Assembly (NCBI GenBank): GCA_035327585.1
Contig: DAOLDD010000020.1
Location: 4,495-68,494, forward strand
DNA from: JAMLJG01 sp035327585
GTDB taxonomy: Bacteria > Verrucomicrobiota > Kiritimatiellia > CAIVKH01
Direction of reading: 5' to 3'
Length of the DNA: 64,000 nucleotides
A program made the translations under genes and the position numbers. Each line of letters opens with the position of its first letter. Position 1 is the first letter of the stretch. The notes beneath the pieces were generated by a model. That model had not been told where the DNA came from. It saw only the letters and a program-made list of their open reading frames with translations, and made no database searches. This document shows positions 51,568 through 64,000 of this stretch, in pieces.

Positions 51568-52236
51568 TCACGGGGCGAGGCGCTCGCGGGTCCATGCGGG
51601 ACCGGCGCGGGTGTAGAGGAGGCGGTCGTGCAGGCGGTTGGGACGGCCCTGCCAGAATTCGATGGAGTCGGCGCTGAGGCGGAAGCCGCCCCAATGCGGC
51701 GGGCGTGCGACGTCCTTCCCGTCGTGCTCCGCCCGCAGGCGGTTGAACGCGTTCTCCAGGATGTCGCGGCTGGCGACGGGTTCGCTCTGGGGCGAGGCGA
51801 GCGCGCCGATCCGCGCGTCGAAGGGGCGCGACTGGAAATAAAGGTCTGACTCGTCGGGCGTCACTTTTTTCACCGTACCGTCGATGCGGATTTGCCGCTC
51901 CAGTTCTTTCCAAAAGAGCAGGGCGGAAGCCTGCGGGTTCTCAAGAAGCTCGCGGCCCTTCCGGCTTTGGAAATTGGTGAAGAACACGACGCCGTTCGCA
52001 TCGTATTGCTTCATCAACACCGTGCGCACGCCGGGTCGTCCGTCCGCGCCCGCGGTCGCCACGGCCATCGCGTTCGGTTCGGCGATTTGCGCTTCGATGG
52101 CCTCGTGCATCCAGCGGGTGAAGAGCGCCCACGGTTCCGGGGGCGCGTCCGCCTCGTCCAAGCCCCGCTGGGTATACTCCCGTCGCAGCCGCGCGAAGAG
52201 GGCCGTGGTGGGCACCGCTTGATCGTGCCGGATCAT
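51568..52236 (-). CDS. pdxH: Pyridoxamine 5'-phosphate oxidase
   Basis: Oxidises pyridoxamine- and pyridoxine-5'-phosphate to pyridoxal phosphate with FMN. The 222-aa protein has the family start PPEPWALFTRWMHEAIEAQIAEPNAMAVAT, FYTN-type FFTNFQSRKGRELLENP, the FMN/substrate block FYWKELERQIRIDG-type (LLFWKELERQIRIDG), SDLYFQSRP and WGGFRLSADSIEFWQGRPNRLHDR near the end. It follows the superoxide dismutase gene by six bases on the same strand. Confidence 0.95.
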   Translation of the reverse strand: MIRHDQAVPTTALFARLRREYTQRGLDEADAPPEPWALFTRWMHEAIEAQIAEPNAMAVATAGADGRPGVRTVLMKQYDANGVVFFTNFQSRKGRELLENPQASALLFWKELERQIRIDGTVKKVTPDESDLYFQSRPFDARIGALASPQSEPVASRDILENAFNRLRAEHDGKDVARPPHWGGFRLSADSIEFWQGRPNRLHDRLLYTRAGPAWTRERLAP

Positions 52237-52242
52237 GCGGGC

Positions 52243-53010
52243 TCAGGCTGCCGGCGTGCCGGCATCGATGTAGTTCTGGCCCACGGCCTGCCAGTTGATC
52301 ACGTTCCAGATGGCCTTTACATATTCCGCGCGCCGGTTCTGGTACTTCAAGTAGTAGGCGTGTTCCCATACGTCGATGCCGAATAGCGGCGTGCGTCCGA
52401 ACATCAGCGGGCTGTCCTGGTTGGGCAGCGCCTCGACGAGCAGGTGGCCGTCGGCGTCGCGGGAGAGCCAGGCCCAACCGCTGCCGAAGACGGTGAGCGC
52501 CGCGCGGGAGAGGGCGTCCTTGAAGCTATCGAATCCGCCGAGTTCCGTTTGGATCGCGTCCGCGAGCGGGCCCTCCGGCTCGCCGCCGCCGGTGGGGCTC
52601 AGGCAGTTCCAGAAGAGCGTGTGATTCGCGTGGCCGCCGCCGTTGTTTCGCACCGCGATGCGGATATCCTCGGGGAGGGCGTTGAGATCGCGGATCAGCG
52701 CGTCGACCGAGTGGTCCATCAGATCGGGATAGGCGCCGATGGCCTTGTTCAGGTTGTTGACGTAGGCCGCGTGATGTTTGCCGTAGTGGATCTCCATCGT
52801 CGCGGTGTCGATGTGCGGTTCCAAGTCTTCCGGGGCGTAGGGCAGGGGCCCGAGGGTGAAGGGGTGTGACGTGGCCGAGGACGGCGCGGGCGGCGGCACG
52901 AGTGGCGCTCCGTCCGTCTGCGCTTGGGCGCGGCCGATACCGAAACGGCCGGCAAGCGCGGCGGCGGAGGTGAGTGTGAGGGTGCGAAGAACTTCCCGGC
53001 GACTGAACAT
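52243..53010 (-). CDS. Exported Fe/Mn superoxide dismutase
   Basis: A 255-aa protein with a twin-arginine-type leader (SRREVLRTLTLTSAAALAGRFGIGRAQA), then a Pro-rich linker and a full Fe/Mn-SOD domain with metal ligands His75 (EIHYGKHHAAYV), His130 (GHANHTLFW), Asp213 and His217 (DVWEHAYY). Most Fe/Mn-SODs are cytoplasmic, so export through Tat is notable, protecting the periplasm. The metal (Fe or Mn) cannot be decided by eye. Sits upstream of pdxH in one operon. Confidence 0.92.
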   Translation of the reverse strand: MFSRREVLRTLTLTSAAALAGRFGIGRAQAQTDGAPLVPPPAPSSATSHPFTLGPLPYAPEDLEPHIDTATMEIHYGKHHAAYVNNLNKAIGAYPDLMDHSVDALIRDLNALPEDIRIAVRNNGGGHANHTLFWNCLSPTGGGEPEGPLADAIQTELGGFDSFKDALSRAALTVFGSGWAWLSRDADGHLLVEALPNQDSPLMFGRTPLFGIDVWEHAYYLKYQNRRAEYVKAIWNVINWQAVGQNYIDAGTPAA

Positions 53011-53176
53011 GATGCATCTCCTTGAACGTGAGGCCCAAACTAACGCGCGGCGGATGGGGTTTCAAGGCTTGAACACCGGGTGCAATCGCCTCTTGCCATG
53101 CGCCCTCCCAGCCCGTAGCCTCGCAATTCGCATTTTTTGAGGTGCTTTGTTGAGCGCATCTCATGGTGGGGCGATC

Positions 53177-53257
53177 GGTCTCGGAATCGGCCTCCGCCCC
53201 GGCCTCCAAGCGTCGCATCTTGCGAGACCGGGGCCGGGACGGAGACCGAGGCCGATT
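53177..53257 (+). promoter_or_regulatory. Structured leader upstream of secA with competing stems
   Basis: Strong inverted sequence lies 40-120 bases before the secA ATG. aatcggcctc (53185-53194) pairs perfectly with gaggccgatt (53248-53257), and cgccccggcc (53195-53204) pairs in 9 of 10 positions with ggccgggacg (53232-53241), leaving a gagacc bulge. The ggtctc at 53177-53182 can instead pair with either gagacc copy (53224-53229 or 53242-53247), so two mutually exclusive folds are possible. It could be an attenuator or translational control element of secA. Confidence 0.45.
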
Positions 53258-53297
53258 GGGAAATTGGTGGATTCTACACCGCAACTATGAGGCTTTT

Positions 53298-56339
<3,042 letters not shown>

Positions 56340-56351
56340 CACGTTCGGGTG

Positions 56352-58904
56352 CTAGTCCAGTCGCGTGATCGCGACGCCGCGGAGTTCCACGGCTTCGGTG
56401 CCGGCGTAGATGAATGCCAGCAGGAAGGGCAGATTCTCCGGCACGATGATCTCCATCGCGGCCGGTTCGCCGGCGATCATGTTGACGCGTCCGATTTCGA
56501 CCGCGTCCGGGCAGGACGCGATCCAGGTGCCCGCCACGCCATTTCGCGATGCCGTTACGGAGCCTTCCATCGCAATCCGGTAACGACCGGGTTGCAGGGG
56601 TTGTTTGGGTCCGTAGAAGACGATGTCGCGCCGGTCGCGCTCCGGCACGAAGATGACCGCGTCGCGCGCAAGGTCCGTATGTCCGGCGTGGAAGAAGCAG
56701 GGCGCGGGAATCTCAAGCGTCTCGCCCGGCTCCAGCGCCCGCCAATCACCCGCCGCCAGATGCATCACGTCGACATCAATGGCGCCGTCCACGGCGGCGA
56801 GGGAAAGCACGACCCCCGGCGCGGCATCCCAGGAACCGGCGGGTATTTCCAGCCATTCCCAGCGGTCGAATTCCACCGCGAGATCGAGGTGGCCGATGGA
56901 CTGGCTCGCGACGAGTCGATCCGCGCGCAGCGTTCCGTTGCCGCGCACGCGCACCCACCATTGGGCCTGCGGCGGGGCGATGGCGGAGAGCGGGCGGGTG
57001 GACAGGCGGCTGTTCCCAGCGAGGCGAATGAAGGCGCGACCGCTGGCCCCGTCCTCCTCCACGCGTGCGGTTTCCCGGAGATCCTGCCGCTCCGCCTCGA
57101 TGCGCCGAGCCGGGAAGTGATAGGTCCAATTCGTGGCCACGGCGGGACGCTGTTCACCGGACGGCAGGATGCGGAAGGACCAAACGGGCCCTTCCTGGGC
57201 GAGCACGGCGAGGCGCGGATGGTTCAGCAAACCCGCCAACGCTGTGCCGATGGGAAAGGCGCTGACCTTTTCGGGATAAAGGTCCTCGTGAAGGATGACG
57301 TGATCGATGCCGCGCGCCATCAGGCTGTCGAGCTGGGCATCCGATGCGATTCCGAGGTTGAGCGTGCGGTAGCGCTCGAAGACGTCACGGATGTATTCGG
57401 CGGGCACGAAGGGGCGATACCCGTTGATCATTCGGATGCGGTACAGCGTGATGTAGTACTGATAGACGGACGTGTAGTGCGAGTCGCCGGGCCAGAGCGG
57501 CAAAATGATCGCGCGCGGATCGCGGGCGCGAGCGCGGGCATCGTCCGCCGCGGCGGCATAGGCGGCGTTCGACTCATCGATCCGGCTGATCAACAACTTG
57601 GTTTGGAAAAAGTATTCGACGGCAAACCCGGCGGCGACGAGCGCGATGACCCAGCGCGCGCGACGGCCCCACGCATCCGTGGCGAGCTTGAGCGTGAGGA
57701 CGACGCCCACGGCGAGCAGGGCGGGCAGCAGCACGAAAATCTTGGCGGGCTGCCGGATCATCGTGTAGTTCGGGATATACTTGCGCGCGGCGGTGAAGAG
57801 GCGGCCATCCCACGGACTGAACGGACCCATGCACAACAGGATGATCCCCGTGACGCCGAGGCACACGAGGCCGATCAGCGCCGCGCGTTGCGCGTCGTCG
57901 CGCGTTCGCGTGCGCCATGCGCGCGCCAGGTGCAGCAGCAGTCCTGCCGCGAGCACCGCGACAATCAGGTAGCCGAAATAGATGTGGTAGGAGACATCGA
58001 TTTCACGCCAGGCCCACAGCCCTTCCGCCTTGGGCGAGAACAGTGCCACTTCCGAGGGGGTGCGGCCGCCCGCGGCGTGTGACTGCTGGATGTGGCGGGT
58101 GCCCATCTTCGTTTGCATCAGGGCGAGGACGGCCAGCAGGATGACGGGCGAAAGCGCGCGCAGCAGACGGCCGTATGCCGCGGGTTTGCGCCAGTCGAAT
58201 CCTGATCGCTGGGTGAACGCCACGATGCACCAACAGGGAACCATCAACGCGCTGAAGAAAAAGGCGTGGTTGTCCGTCGTGCTGGCGAAGAGCAGGGCGA
58301 ACCCGGCCATCCAGCCGCCGCGCATCCTTTCGTCGCGCACGGCGATGTCGAGGCCGAGCAGCAGCAGCGGCACGAACGTCATGCCGAAACCGGCGGGGCT
58401 GCCGCCGAAAAGTTGTATCCACTGGTAGGGGAAAAGCAGGGCCAGCATGGCCCCGATGGCGGCGATGGCCTCGCTGCGGGTGTAGCGCAGTCCAAGCAGC
58501 CAGGTGAACCAGCAGGCGAGCCAGAGCGCGAGCAGGCTGACGGCATTCCACGCGAACGCCTGGTTGCCCACCGCGTGGAAGGCGGAAAAGGCGAAGGAGT
58601 AGGGAAAGTAGTAGGAACCGGGGCGGTAGCGCTCCTCGTCGTCGCCGGTGTTGAATTCGTACAGGTTGTAGAAGAAGCGGGTGTCGCCCGAGAGGTAATC
58701 GCTGCAGAGCCACATGTAATAGAGGAACTGCAGGTGATCGCCCGGCATCATGTGGACGATGTTGAAGCGCGGGTTTTCGCGTTTGGCGACGCCGACGGGG
58801 AGCGCCTCGGTGAAAAGCGAGGGCAGGGGCCAGGAGAGCGGCAGCCAGACGGCGACCGTGAGCAGCAGCGCGCACAGGATTCGTTTCGCGGAATTCAATG
58901 CCAT
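56352..58904 (-). CDS. Large polytopic membrane protein, YfhO-like glycosyltransferase-type
   Basis: An 850-aa protein with an N-terminal membrane helix (about 10-30), HMMPGDHLQFLYYMWL in a loop, then about 11-12 membrane helices to about 440, and a large C-terminal periplasmic region of beta strands and a carbohydrate-binding-like end. The ISRIDESNAAYAAAADDARARAR and LPLWPGDSHYTSVYQYYITLYRIRMINGYRPF stretches resemble the YfhO/GT-C group that handles lipid-linked sugars. No catalytic Asp motif is certain. Convergent with secA, with 12 bases between the stops. Confidence 0.7.
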   Translation of the reverse strand: MALNSAKRILCALLLTVAVWLPLSWPLPSLFTEALPVGVAKRENPRFNIVHMMPGDHLQFLYYMWLCSDYLSGDTRFFYNLYEFNTGDDEERYRPGSYYFPYSFAFSAFHAVGNQAFAWNAVSLLALWLACWFTWLLGLRYTRSEAIAAIGAMLALLFPYQWIQLFGGSPAGFGMTFVPLLLLGLDIAVRDERMRGGWMAGFALLFASTTDNHAFFFSALMVPCWCIVAFTQRSGFDWRKPAAYGRLLRALSPVILLAVLALMQTKMGTRHIQQSHAAGGRTPSEVALFSPKAEGLWAWREIDVSYHIYFGYLIVAVLAAGLLLHLARAWRTRTRDDAQRAALIGLVCLGVTGIILLCMGPFSPWDGRLFTAARKYIPNYTMIRQPAKIFVLLPALLAVGVVLTLKLATDAWGRRARWVIALVAAGFAVEYFFQTKLLISRIDESNAAYAAAADDARARARDPRAIILPLWPGDSHYTSVYQYYITLYRIRMINGYRPFVPAEYIRDVFERYRTLNLGIASDAQLDSLMARGIDHVILHEDLYPEKVSAFPIGTALAGLLNHPRLAVLAQEGPVWSFRILPSGEQRPAVATNWTYHFPARRIEAERQDLRETARVEEDGASGRAFIRLAGNSRLSTRPLSAIAPPQAQWWVRVRGNGTLRADRLVASQSIGHLDLAVEFDRWEWLEIPAGSWDAAPGVVLSLAAVDGAIDVDVMHLAAGDWRALEPGETLEIPAPCFFHAGHTDLARDAVIFVPERDRRDIVFYGPKQPLQPGRYRIAMEGSVTASRNGVAGTWIASCPDAVEIGRVNMIAGEPAAMEIIVPENLPFLLAFIYAGTEAVELRGVAITRLD

Positions 58905-59074
58905 TCTCCAAGCGGCCGGTCATCGGACCCGCGCCGCGGCCTACGTATACCGCGATCTTCCGGACGTTCCAATTGCGATTGCTGGGGGTCGGGACGATTT
59001 CGCGCCGGGCGCAGGCTTGATTCCATCGGAATCTGGTTATACCGTCTGCCCTTCAAATTTTACGGAAAGGTCCC

Positions 59075-60652
59075 ATGAAGAAAGTTCTCATCCCCACCAA
59101 GCTAAACCCCGTTGTGAAGGAAATCCTCGATGCCAACGGCCATTACACCGTGGTCATTGAGGAAACCGCGGACCTCGCCGGACTGGTGCAGCGGCATCCC
59201 GACACGTACGCGATGATCGTGCGCAGTGAAAAGGTGACGAAAGAGATTATGGACGCGCTGCCCGCGTTGCGCGTGATCGTCCGCGCCGGCTCGGGCTACG
59301 ACACGATTGATTCCAAATACGCCCGCAAGAAGAACATCGACGTGATGACGACGCCGGGTGCGAACGCGAATGCGGTGGCGGAGGAGGTCATCGCCCTGAT
59401 GCTCGCGGACGCGCGCCACCTGATCAAGGCCGACGCGTCGTGCCGCGCGGGACAGTGGGAGAAGAAGGCGTTCATGGGCCGCGAAGTGAGCGGCAAGGTG
59501 GTCGGCATCATCGGCCTCGGCGCCATCGGCCAGCTCGTCGCGAAACGCCTGTCGGGCTTTGAGTGCCAGGTGATCGGCTATGACCCGGTCATCTCCAAGG
59601 ATCGCGCGGACCAACTCGGCATCGAACTCGTCGACCTGCCGACCCTCTTCGAGCGGGCCGACTACGTGACGCTGCACATCCCGGAGAACAACGAGACGCG
59701 CGGGCTGGTGAACGCCGCGCTGTTGGGCCGGATGAAAAAGGGCGCGACGCTGATTAATTGCGCGCGCTGCGGCGTGGTGAATGAAGCCGATCTCCGCGCG
59801 CTGAAGGCGGAAAAGGGAATTCGGTTTCTGAATGACGTCTATCCGAAGGACGCCGAGGGGCCGAAGTCGGTCGCCGACATCGCGGACATCATGCTGCCGC
59901 ATCTCGGGGCGAGCACGAAGGAGGCGAACACCAAGGCCGCCGCGCTCGCCGCGCAGGAGTTGATCGAGTTCGACGAGAAGGGCATTTCGACCTACATCGT
60001 CAACCGCGACATCCCGCCGGGCCTCGACGAGGCGTATGGCGAGCTCGCCTACACGCTGGCGAAGCTGGGCCGCGCATTCCTGGGCCGCGACGCGAACCTG
60101 AAACTGATCGAGACGAGCTTTTACGGCACGTTGAAACCGTTCGCTCAGTGGCTGCTGGTCCCGGTTGTGGCCGCGCTGAACGAGGAATTCGATCGCTCCA
60201 TGAATTTCGCCGCCGCGCGGAAATATCTCGCGGCGATGGGCGTCGACTACAACGACCGCGAAACGGACGACCGCAAGGGGTTTGAGGGTTCCATCACCCT
60301 GGACCTGACCGGCGGCGCGGAAAAGGGCGCCATGCGCACGGTCAGCATCCGCGGCACGGTTACCGAGAACACGATGATGATCTCGCGGATCAACGACTTC
60401 AAAAATCTCTACTTCGTGCCGCAGGGGCACAACGTGGTCTTCACCTACAAGGATCGTCCCGGTGTGCTCGGTCGAATCGGCGCGGCGCTCGCCAACGCGG
60501 GCATCAACATTGACGACGTGCGCAATCCGCACGACGTGAAGGGCGAGGAGTCCATCGCGATCCTCAAGGTGAACCAGCCGGTGCCGGCGGACCTGATCGC
60601 AAAGATCGCGGACGAGATTGGCGCCCACTGCGGTTTCGCCGTGGAGTTGTAA
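59075..60652 (+). CDS. serA: D-3-phosphoglycerate dehydrogenase
   Basis: First step of serine synthesis. The 525-aa protein has the substrate-binding domain (MKKVLIPTKLNPVVKEILDANG), the NAD motif GIIGLGAIGQLVAKRL (about 148-163), and the catalytic HL in MLPHLGASTKEANTKAA (about 273-289). It then has an intervening domain and a C-terminal ACT domain (about 453-525, VVFTYKDRPGVLGRIGAALANAGINIDDV), so serine feedback control is likely. GGAAAGG precedes the ATG. Longer than E. coli SerA because of the extra domain. Confidence 0.96.
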   Translation: MKKVLIPTKLNPVVKEILDANGHYTVVIEETADLAGLVQRHPDTYAMIVRSEKVTKEIMDALPALRVIVRAGSGYDTIDSKYARKKNIDVMTTPGANANAVAEEVIALMLADARHLIKADASCRAGQWEKKAFMGREVSGKVVGIIGLGAIGQLVAKRLSGFECQVIGYDPVISKDRADQLGIELVDLPTLFERADYVTLHIPENNETRGLVNAALLGRMKKGATLINCARCGVVNEADLRALKAEKGIRFLNDVYPKDAEGPKSVADIADIMLPHLGASTKEANTKAAALAAQELIEFDEKGISTYIVNRDIPPGLDEAYGELAYTLAKLGRAFLGRDANLKLIETSFYGTLKPFAQWLLVPVVAALNEEFDRSMNFAAARKYLAAMGVDYNDRETDDRKGFEGSITLDLTGGAEKGAMRTVSIRGTVTENTMMISRINDFKNLYFVPQGHNVVFTYKDRPGVLGRIGAALANAGINIDDVRNPHDVKGEESIAILKVNQPVPADLIAKIADEIGAHCGFAVEL

Positions 60653-60658
60653 GCGCGT

Positions 60659-60961
60659 ATGTCCGACACTCCCACACCGCCGTCCGGATTCGACGTGACG
60701 TACGTCGCGCGCCTCGCGCGGCTGCGCCTCGCGGATGACGAGCGTGCGCGACTGCAAGCGCAGTTGGAGCAGATCCTCGCGTATGTCGACGAATTGAAGC
60801 AGGTTGACGTCAGCGGCCTGGCGCCGATGACGCAGGCGGTGGACGCGGAGAATGTGTTGCGCACGGACGCCGTTTCGCCGGGATTGGCGCATGACGCGGT
60901 GATGGCGAATGCGCCGGAGCAGCGGCTCGGCCAATTCGTCGTGCCCCGAATCATCGAGTGA
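60659..60961 (+). CDS. gatC: Aspartyl/glutamyl-tRNA amidotransferase subunit C
   Basis: A 100-aa subunit of the GatCAB complex that turns Glu-tRNA-Gln (and Asp-tRNA-Asn) into Gln-/Asn-tRNA. It has VTYVARLARLRLADDERARLQAQLEQILAYVDELKQVDVSGLAPMTQ, the helical family signature, and the LRTDAVSPGLAHDAVMANAPEQRLGQFVVPRIIE end. The stop TGA overlaps the GTG/ATG region of gatA. Length and position are normal. Confidence 0.95.
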   Translation: MSDTPTPPSGFDVTYVARLARLRLADDERARLQAQLEQILAYVDELKQVDVSGLAPMTQAVDAENVLRTDAVSPGLAHDAVMANAPEQRLGQFVVPRIIE

Positions 60962-60963
60962 CC

Positions 60964-62430
60964 ATGACCGACAGCGCTTCATTAACAGTGGCAGCGGCCG
61001 CCGAACATTTGCGGGATGGACGCGCGACGTCGGAGCAACTCGTCCGGGAACTGCTCGCTCGGATTGAAACACACGACCCTGCCATCGGCGCCTACCTTTC
61101 CGTTGACGCGGAGGACGCACTGGCGCAGGCGCGCGCGGCGGATGCCCGACTGGCGCGCGGCGAACCGGCGCCGCTGCTCGGCGTGCCCGTCGGCATCAAG
61201 GACGTGCTGAACGTAAAGGGCCAGCCCTGCACCTGCGGCTCGCACATCCTCGAAGGCTATCGCGCGCCGTACGACGCGACGGCGGTGGCGCGACTGCGTG
61301 AAGCGGGCGCGGTGATCCTCGGCCGCCTCAACATGGACGAGTTCGCGATGGGCTCCAGCACGGAAAATTCCTCGTGGCAGCCGACGCGGAATCCCTGGGA
61401 CCTCAACCGCGTGCCCGGTGGGTCGAGCGGCGGTTCCGCGGCGGCCGTGGCGGCGGACCTCGCCTTCGCGACATTGGGAACGGATACCGGTGGTTCAATC
61501 CGCCAGCCTGCGGCGCTCTGCGGTTGCGTCGGCCTCAAACCAACCTACGGCCGCGTATCGCGGTACGGGCTGGTGGCCTACGCCTCCTCGCTGGACCAGG
61601 TCGGGCCGTTGACGAAGGATGTCCGCGACGCGGCGCTTCTGTTGAACGTGCTGGCGGGGCGTGATTCACGCGATTCAACCACGGTGGATGCGCCGGTCGT
61701 CGATTTCACGGGCGCACTGGGGCGCGACTTGCGCGGCATGCGCCTCGGCCTGCCCGCGGAGTATTTTATCGACGGCATGGACCCGGAGGTGGAGCAGGCG
61801 GTGCGCGCCGCGGTGGACCAGTGCCGCGCGCTCGGGGCGAAAATCGTGCCGGTGAGCCTGCCGCAGACGAAGTATGCGATCGCGACCTACTACATCGTCG
61901 CGACGGCGGAGGCGTCCGCGAACCTCGCGCGCTTTGACGGTGTCCGTTACGGGAAGCGCGTCGCTGGCGACGATCCCCTTGAGATGTACGAGCGCACCCG
62001 CGCGGAGGGGTTCGGTCCCGAGGTGAAACGACGCATCATTCTTGGCACGTACGTGCTGAGCAGCGGCTACTACGATGCGTACTACCTGCGCGCGCAGAAG
62101 GTACGGCGCTGGATTCGCGCGGGTTTTGACGAGGCCTTCAAATCGTGTGACGCGCTGCTCACACCGACGTCCCCGACGCCCGCGTTCCGTTTCGGAGAGC
62201 GAACGGATGATCCCTTGCAGATGTACCTGAGCGACATTTTTACGGTGACCGTCAACCTCGCGGGCATTTGCGGCATTTCGCTGCCGTGCGGGTTCACCTC
62301 CGCGAATTTACCGATCGGGTTGCAGGTGATCGGTCCCGCGATGGGCGAGGAAGCGATTTTCCGCGTCGCGCATGCGTACGAACAGTCCACGGAGTGGCGC
62401 ACGCGGAAGCCCGCGATGGCGCGCGGATGA
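60964..62430 (+). CDS. gatA: Glutamyl-tRNA(Gln) amidotransferase subunit A
   Basis: The glutaminase/amidase subunit. The 488-aa protein carries the Ser-cisSer-Lys triad: Lys at about 79 (GVPVGIKDVLNVKG), cis-Ser at about 155 in PGGSSGGSAAAVAA, and Ser at about 178 in GTDTGGSIRQPA. ATG 60964 is chosen; GTG 60958 would overlap the gatC stop and is an alternative. Needs GatB for tRNA binding. Confidence 0.97.
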   Translation: MTDSASLTVAAAAEHLRDGRATSEQLVRELLARIETHDPAIGAYLSVDAEDALAQARAADARLARGEPAPLLGVPVGIKDVLNVKGQPCTCGSHILEGYRAPYDATAVARLREAGAVILGRLNMDEFAMGSSTENSSWQPTRNPWDLNRVPGGSSGGSAAAVAADLAFATLGTDTGGSIRQPAALCGCVGLKPTYGRVSRYGLVAYASSLDQVGPLTKDVRDAALLLNVLAGRDSRDSTTVDAPVVDFTGALGRDLRGMRLGLPAEYFIDGMDPEVEQAVRAAVDQCRALGAKIVPVSLPQTKYAIATYYIVATAEASANLARFDGVRYGKRVAGDDPLEMYERTRAEGFGPEVKRRIILGTYVLSSGYYDAYYLRAQKVRRWIRAGFDEAFKSCDALLTPTSPTPAFRFGERTDDPLQMYLSDIFTVTVNLAGICGISLPCGFTSANLPIGLQVIGPAMGEEAIFRVAHAYEQSTEWRTRKPAMARG

Positions 62431-62436
62431 GGAATC

Positions 62437-63858
<1,422 letters not shown>

Positions 63859-63936
63859 ACCCGCTGCGTTGACAGTACGGGGTGGTGGGCGGTAGGCTCA
63901 CCATGCATTTGCGCATCTTTTCTTTCCGGTGTCCGC

Positions 63937-64000
63937 GTGACCGCTAACGACGAATACGTCATCGAAATTTTGGAAAGCGTCGGCCTGATCTCGCATCAGC
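63937..64000 (+). CDS. gspE: Start of a secretion ATPase (GspE/PilB-like), partial
   Basis: A GTG at 63937 opens a frame that runs off the right edge. The 21 visible residues (MTANDEYVIEILESVGLISH) resemble the opening of type II secretion/type IV pilus ATPases, which usually start with a short DD/NE-x-[FY]-[IV]-x2-[IL]L-x-x-[VL]GL[IV]S segment. The short fragment makes this a tentative call. Confidence 0.5.
   Translation, partial: MTANDEYVIEILESVGLISHQ

Noticed and set aside
53163..53297. N-terminal extension of SecA from ATG 53163
   Set aside because: It encodes Arg/Ser-rich low-complexity sequence and lies over the inverted repeats; the family begins at MQWLIRK (53298).
56349..58082. 577-codon plus-strand frame over the YfhO-like gene
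   Set aside because: The minus-strand frame has clear membrane helices and a single full-length product; the plus frame has none.
59102..61120. 672-codon minus-strand frame across serA and gatC
   Set aside because: It covers two confidently assigned genes on the other strand and has no protein-like motif.

Overview
The window is high-GC, gene-dense chromosomal DNA from a Gram-negative, probably diderm bacterium. It carries Lnt, a Tol/Exb-like pair, lipoproteins, a Tat-type leader and GatCAB, and no insertion sequence, prophage or CRISPR array. The large secreted phosphatase at 30314-33877 ends in a short 'STNL...W..L' style tail and Asp-rich calcium repeats that I associate with Verrucomicrobia/Kiritimatiellota secreted proteins. 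SecA is long (about 1013 aa) with a C-terminal zinc motif. A PVC-superphylum bacterium, perhaps Kiritimatiellota-like, is my best guess, but it is an inference from style and not a proven placement.

Layout. 1-642: end-truncated acetate permease pair (yjcH-actP). 739-821: a long perfect palindrome with no gene. 844-7460: dgt, then an overlapping operon nudix-yihY-unknown-glycosyltransferase, then rmuC and a tandem universal stress protein. 7583-15391: envelope/division run ftsK-rodZ-like-pgsA-exbB-exbD-TPR-yqgE. 15473-24287: one long, tightly packed run trpS-scpA-scpB-chorismate mutase-hisC-aroF-tyrA-aroA-cmk-plsC, which links chromosome condensation with almost a complete route from DAHP and chorismate to tyrosine/phenylalanine precursors. 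24439-28672: a degenerate IspD-like protein, lepB and a partner, acylphosphatase, a phosphoesterase and two secreted proteins of unknown role. 28770-30068 (minus): tRNA-Pro(GGG) and a three-gene set made of a membrane-anchored coiled-coil protein and two very small proteins (a 41-aa membrane protein and a 51-aa lipoprotein). 30314-41075: secreted phosphatase, thiD, comEC, a TPR membrane protein, ctpA and tsaD.

41249-46474 is a catabolic cassette: XRE-cupin regulator, GH88 unsaturated glucuronyl hydrolase, KdgF-like cupin, Gfo/Idh/MocA oxidoreductase, SDR and sugar-phosphate-isomerase-like TIM barrel. Together they would hydrolyse an unsaturated uronic-acid oligosaccharide and process the released uronate. 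46541-49172: divergent DUF368 (PopT-type) and lnt, both envelope-lipid functions. 49272-64000: unknown helical protein, lysS, pdxH and a Tat-exported superoxide dismutase, secA behind a structured leader, a YfhO-like membrane protein, serA, gatCAB, and the first codons of a GspE/PilB-like ATPase at the right edge.

No gap between genes exceeds 300 bases. The largest are 53011-53297 (structured secA leader), 30069-30313 (divergent promoter region, nothing specific seen) and 643-843 (palindrome). The main unusual points are: enzyme families that have lost catalytic residues (IspD-like, ComEC C-terminal domain), a chorismate mutase with a stub of prephenate dehydratase, a 12-bp tandem array encoding the acidic ScpB tail, three dispersed repeat families, and the small-gene triad.
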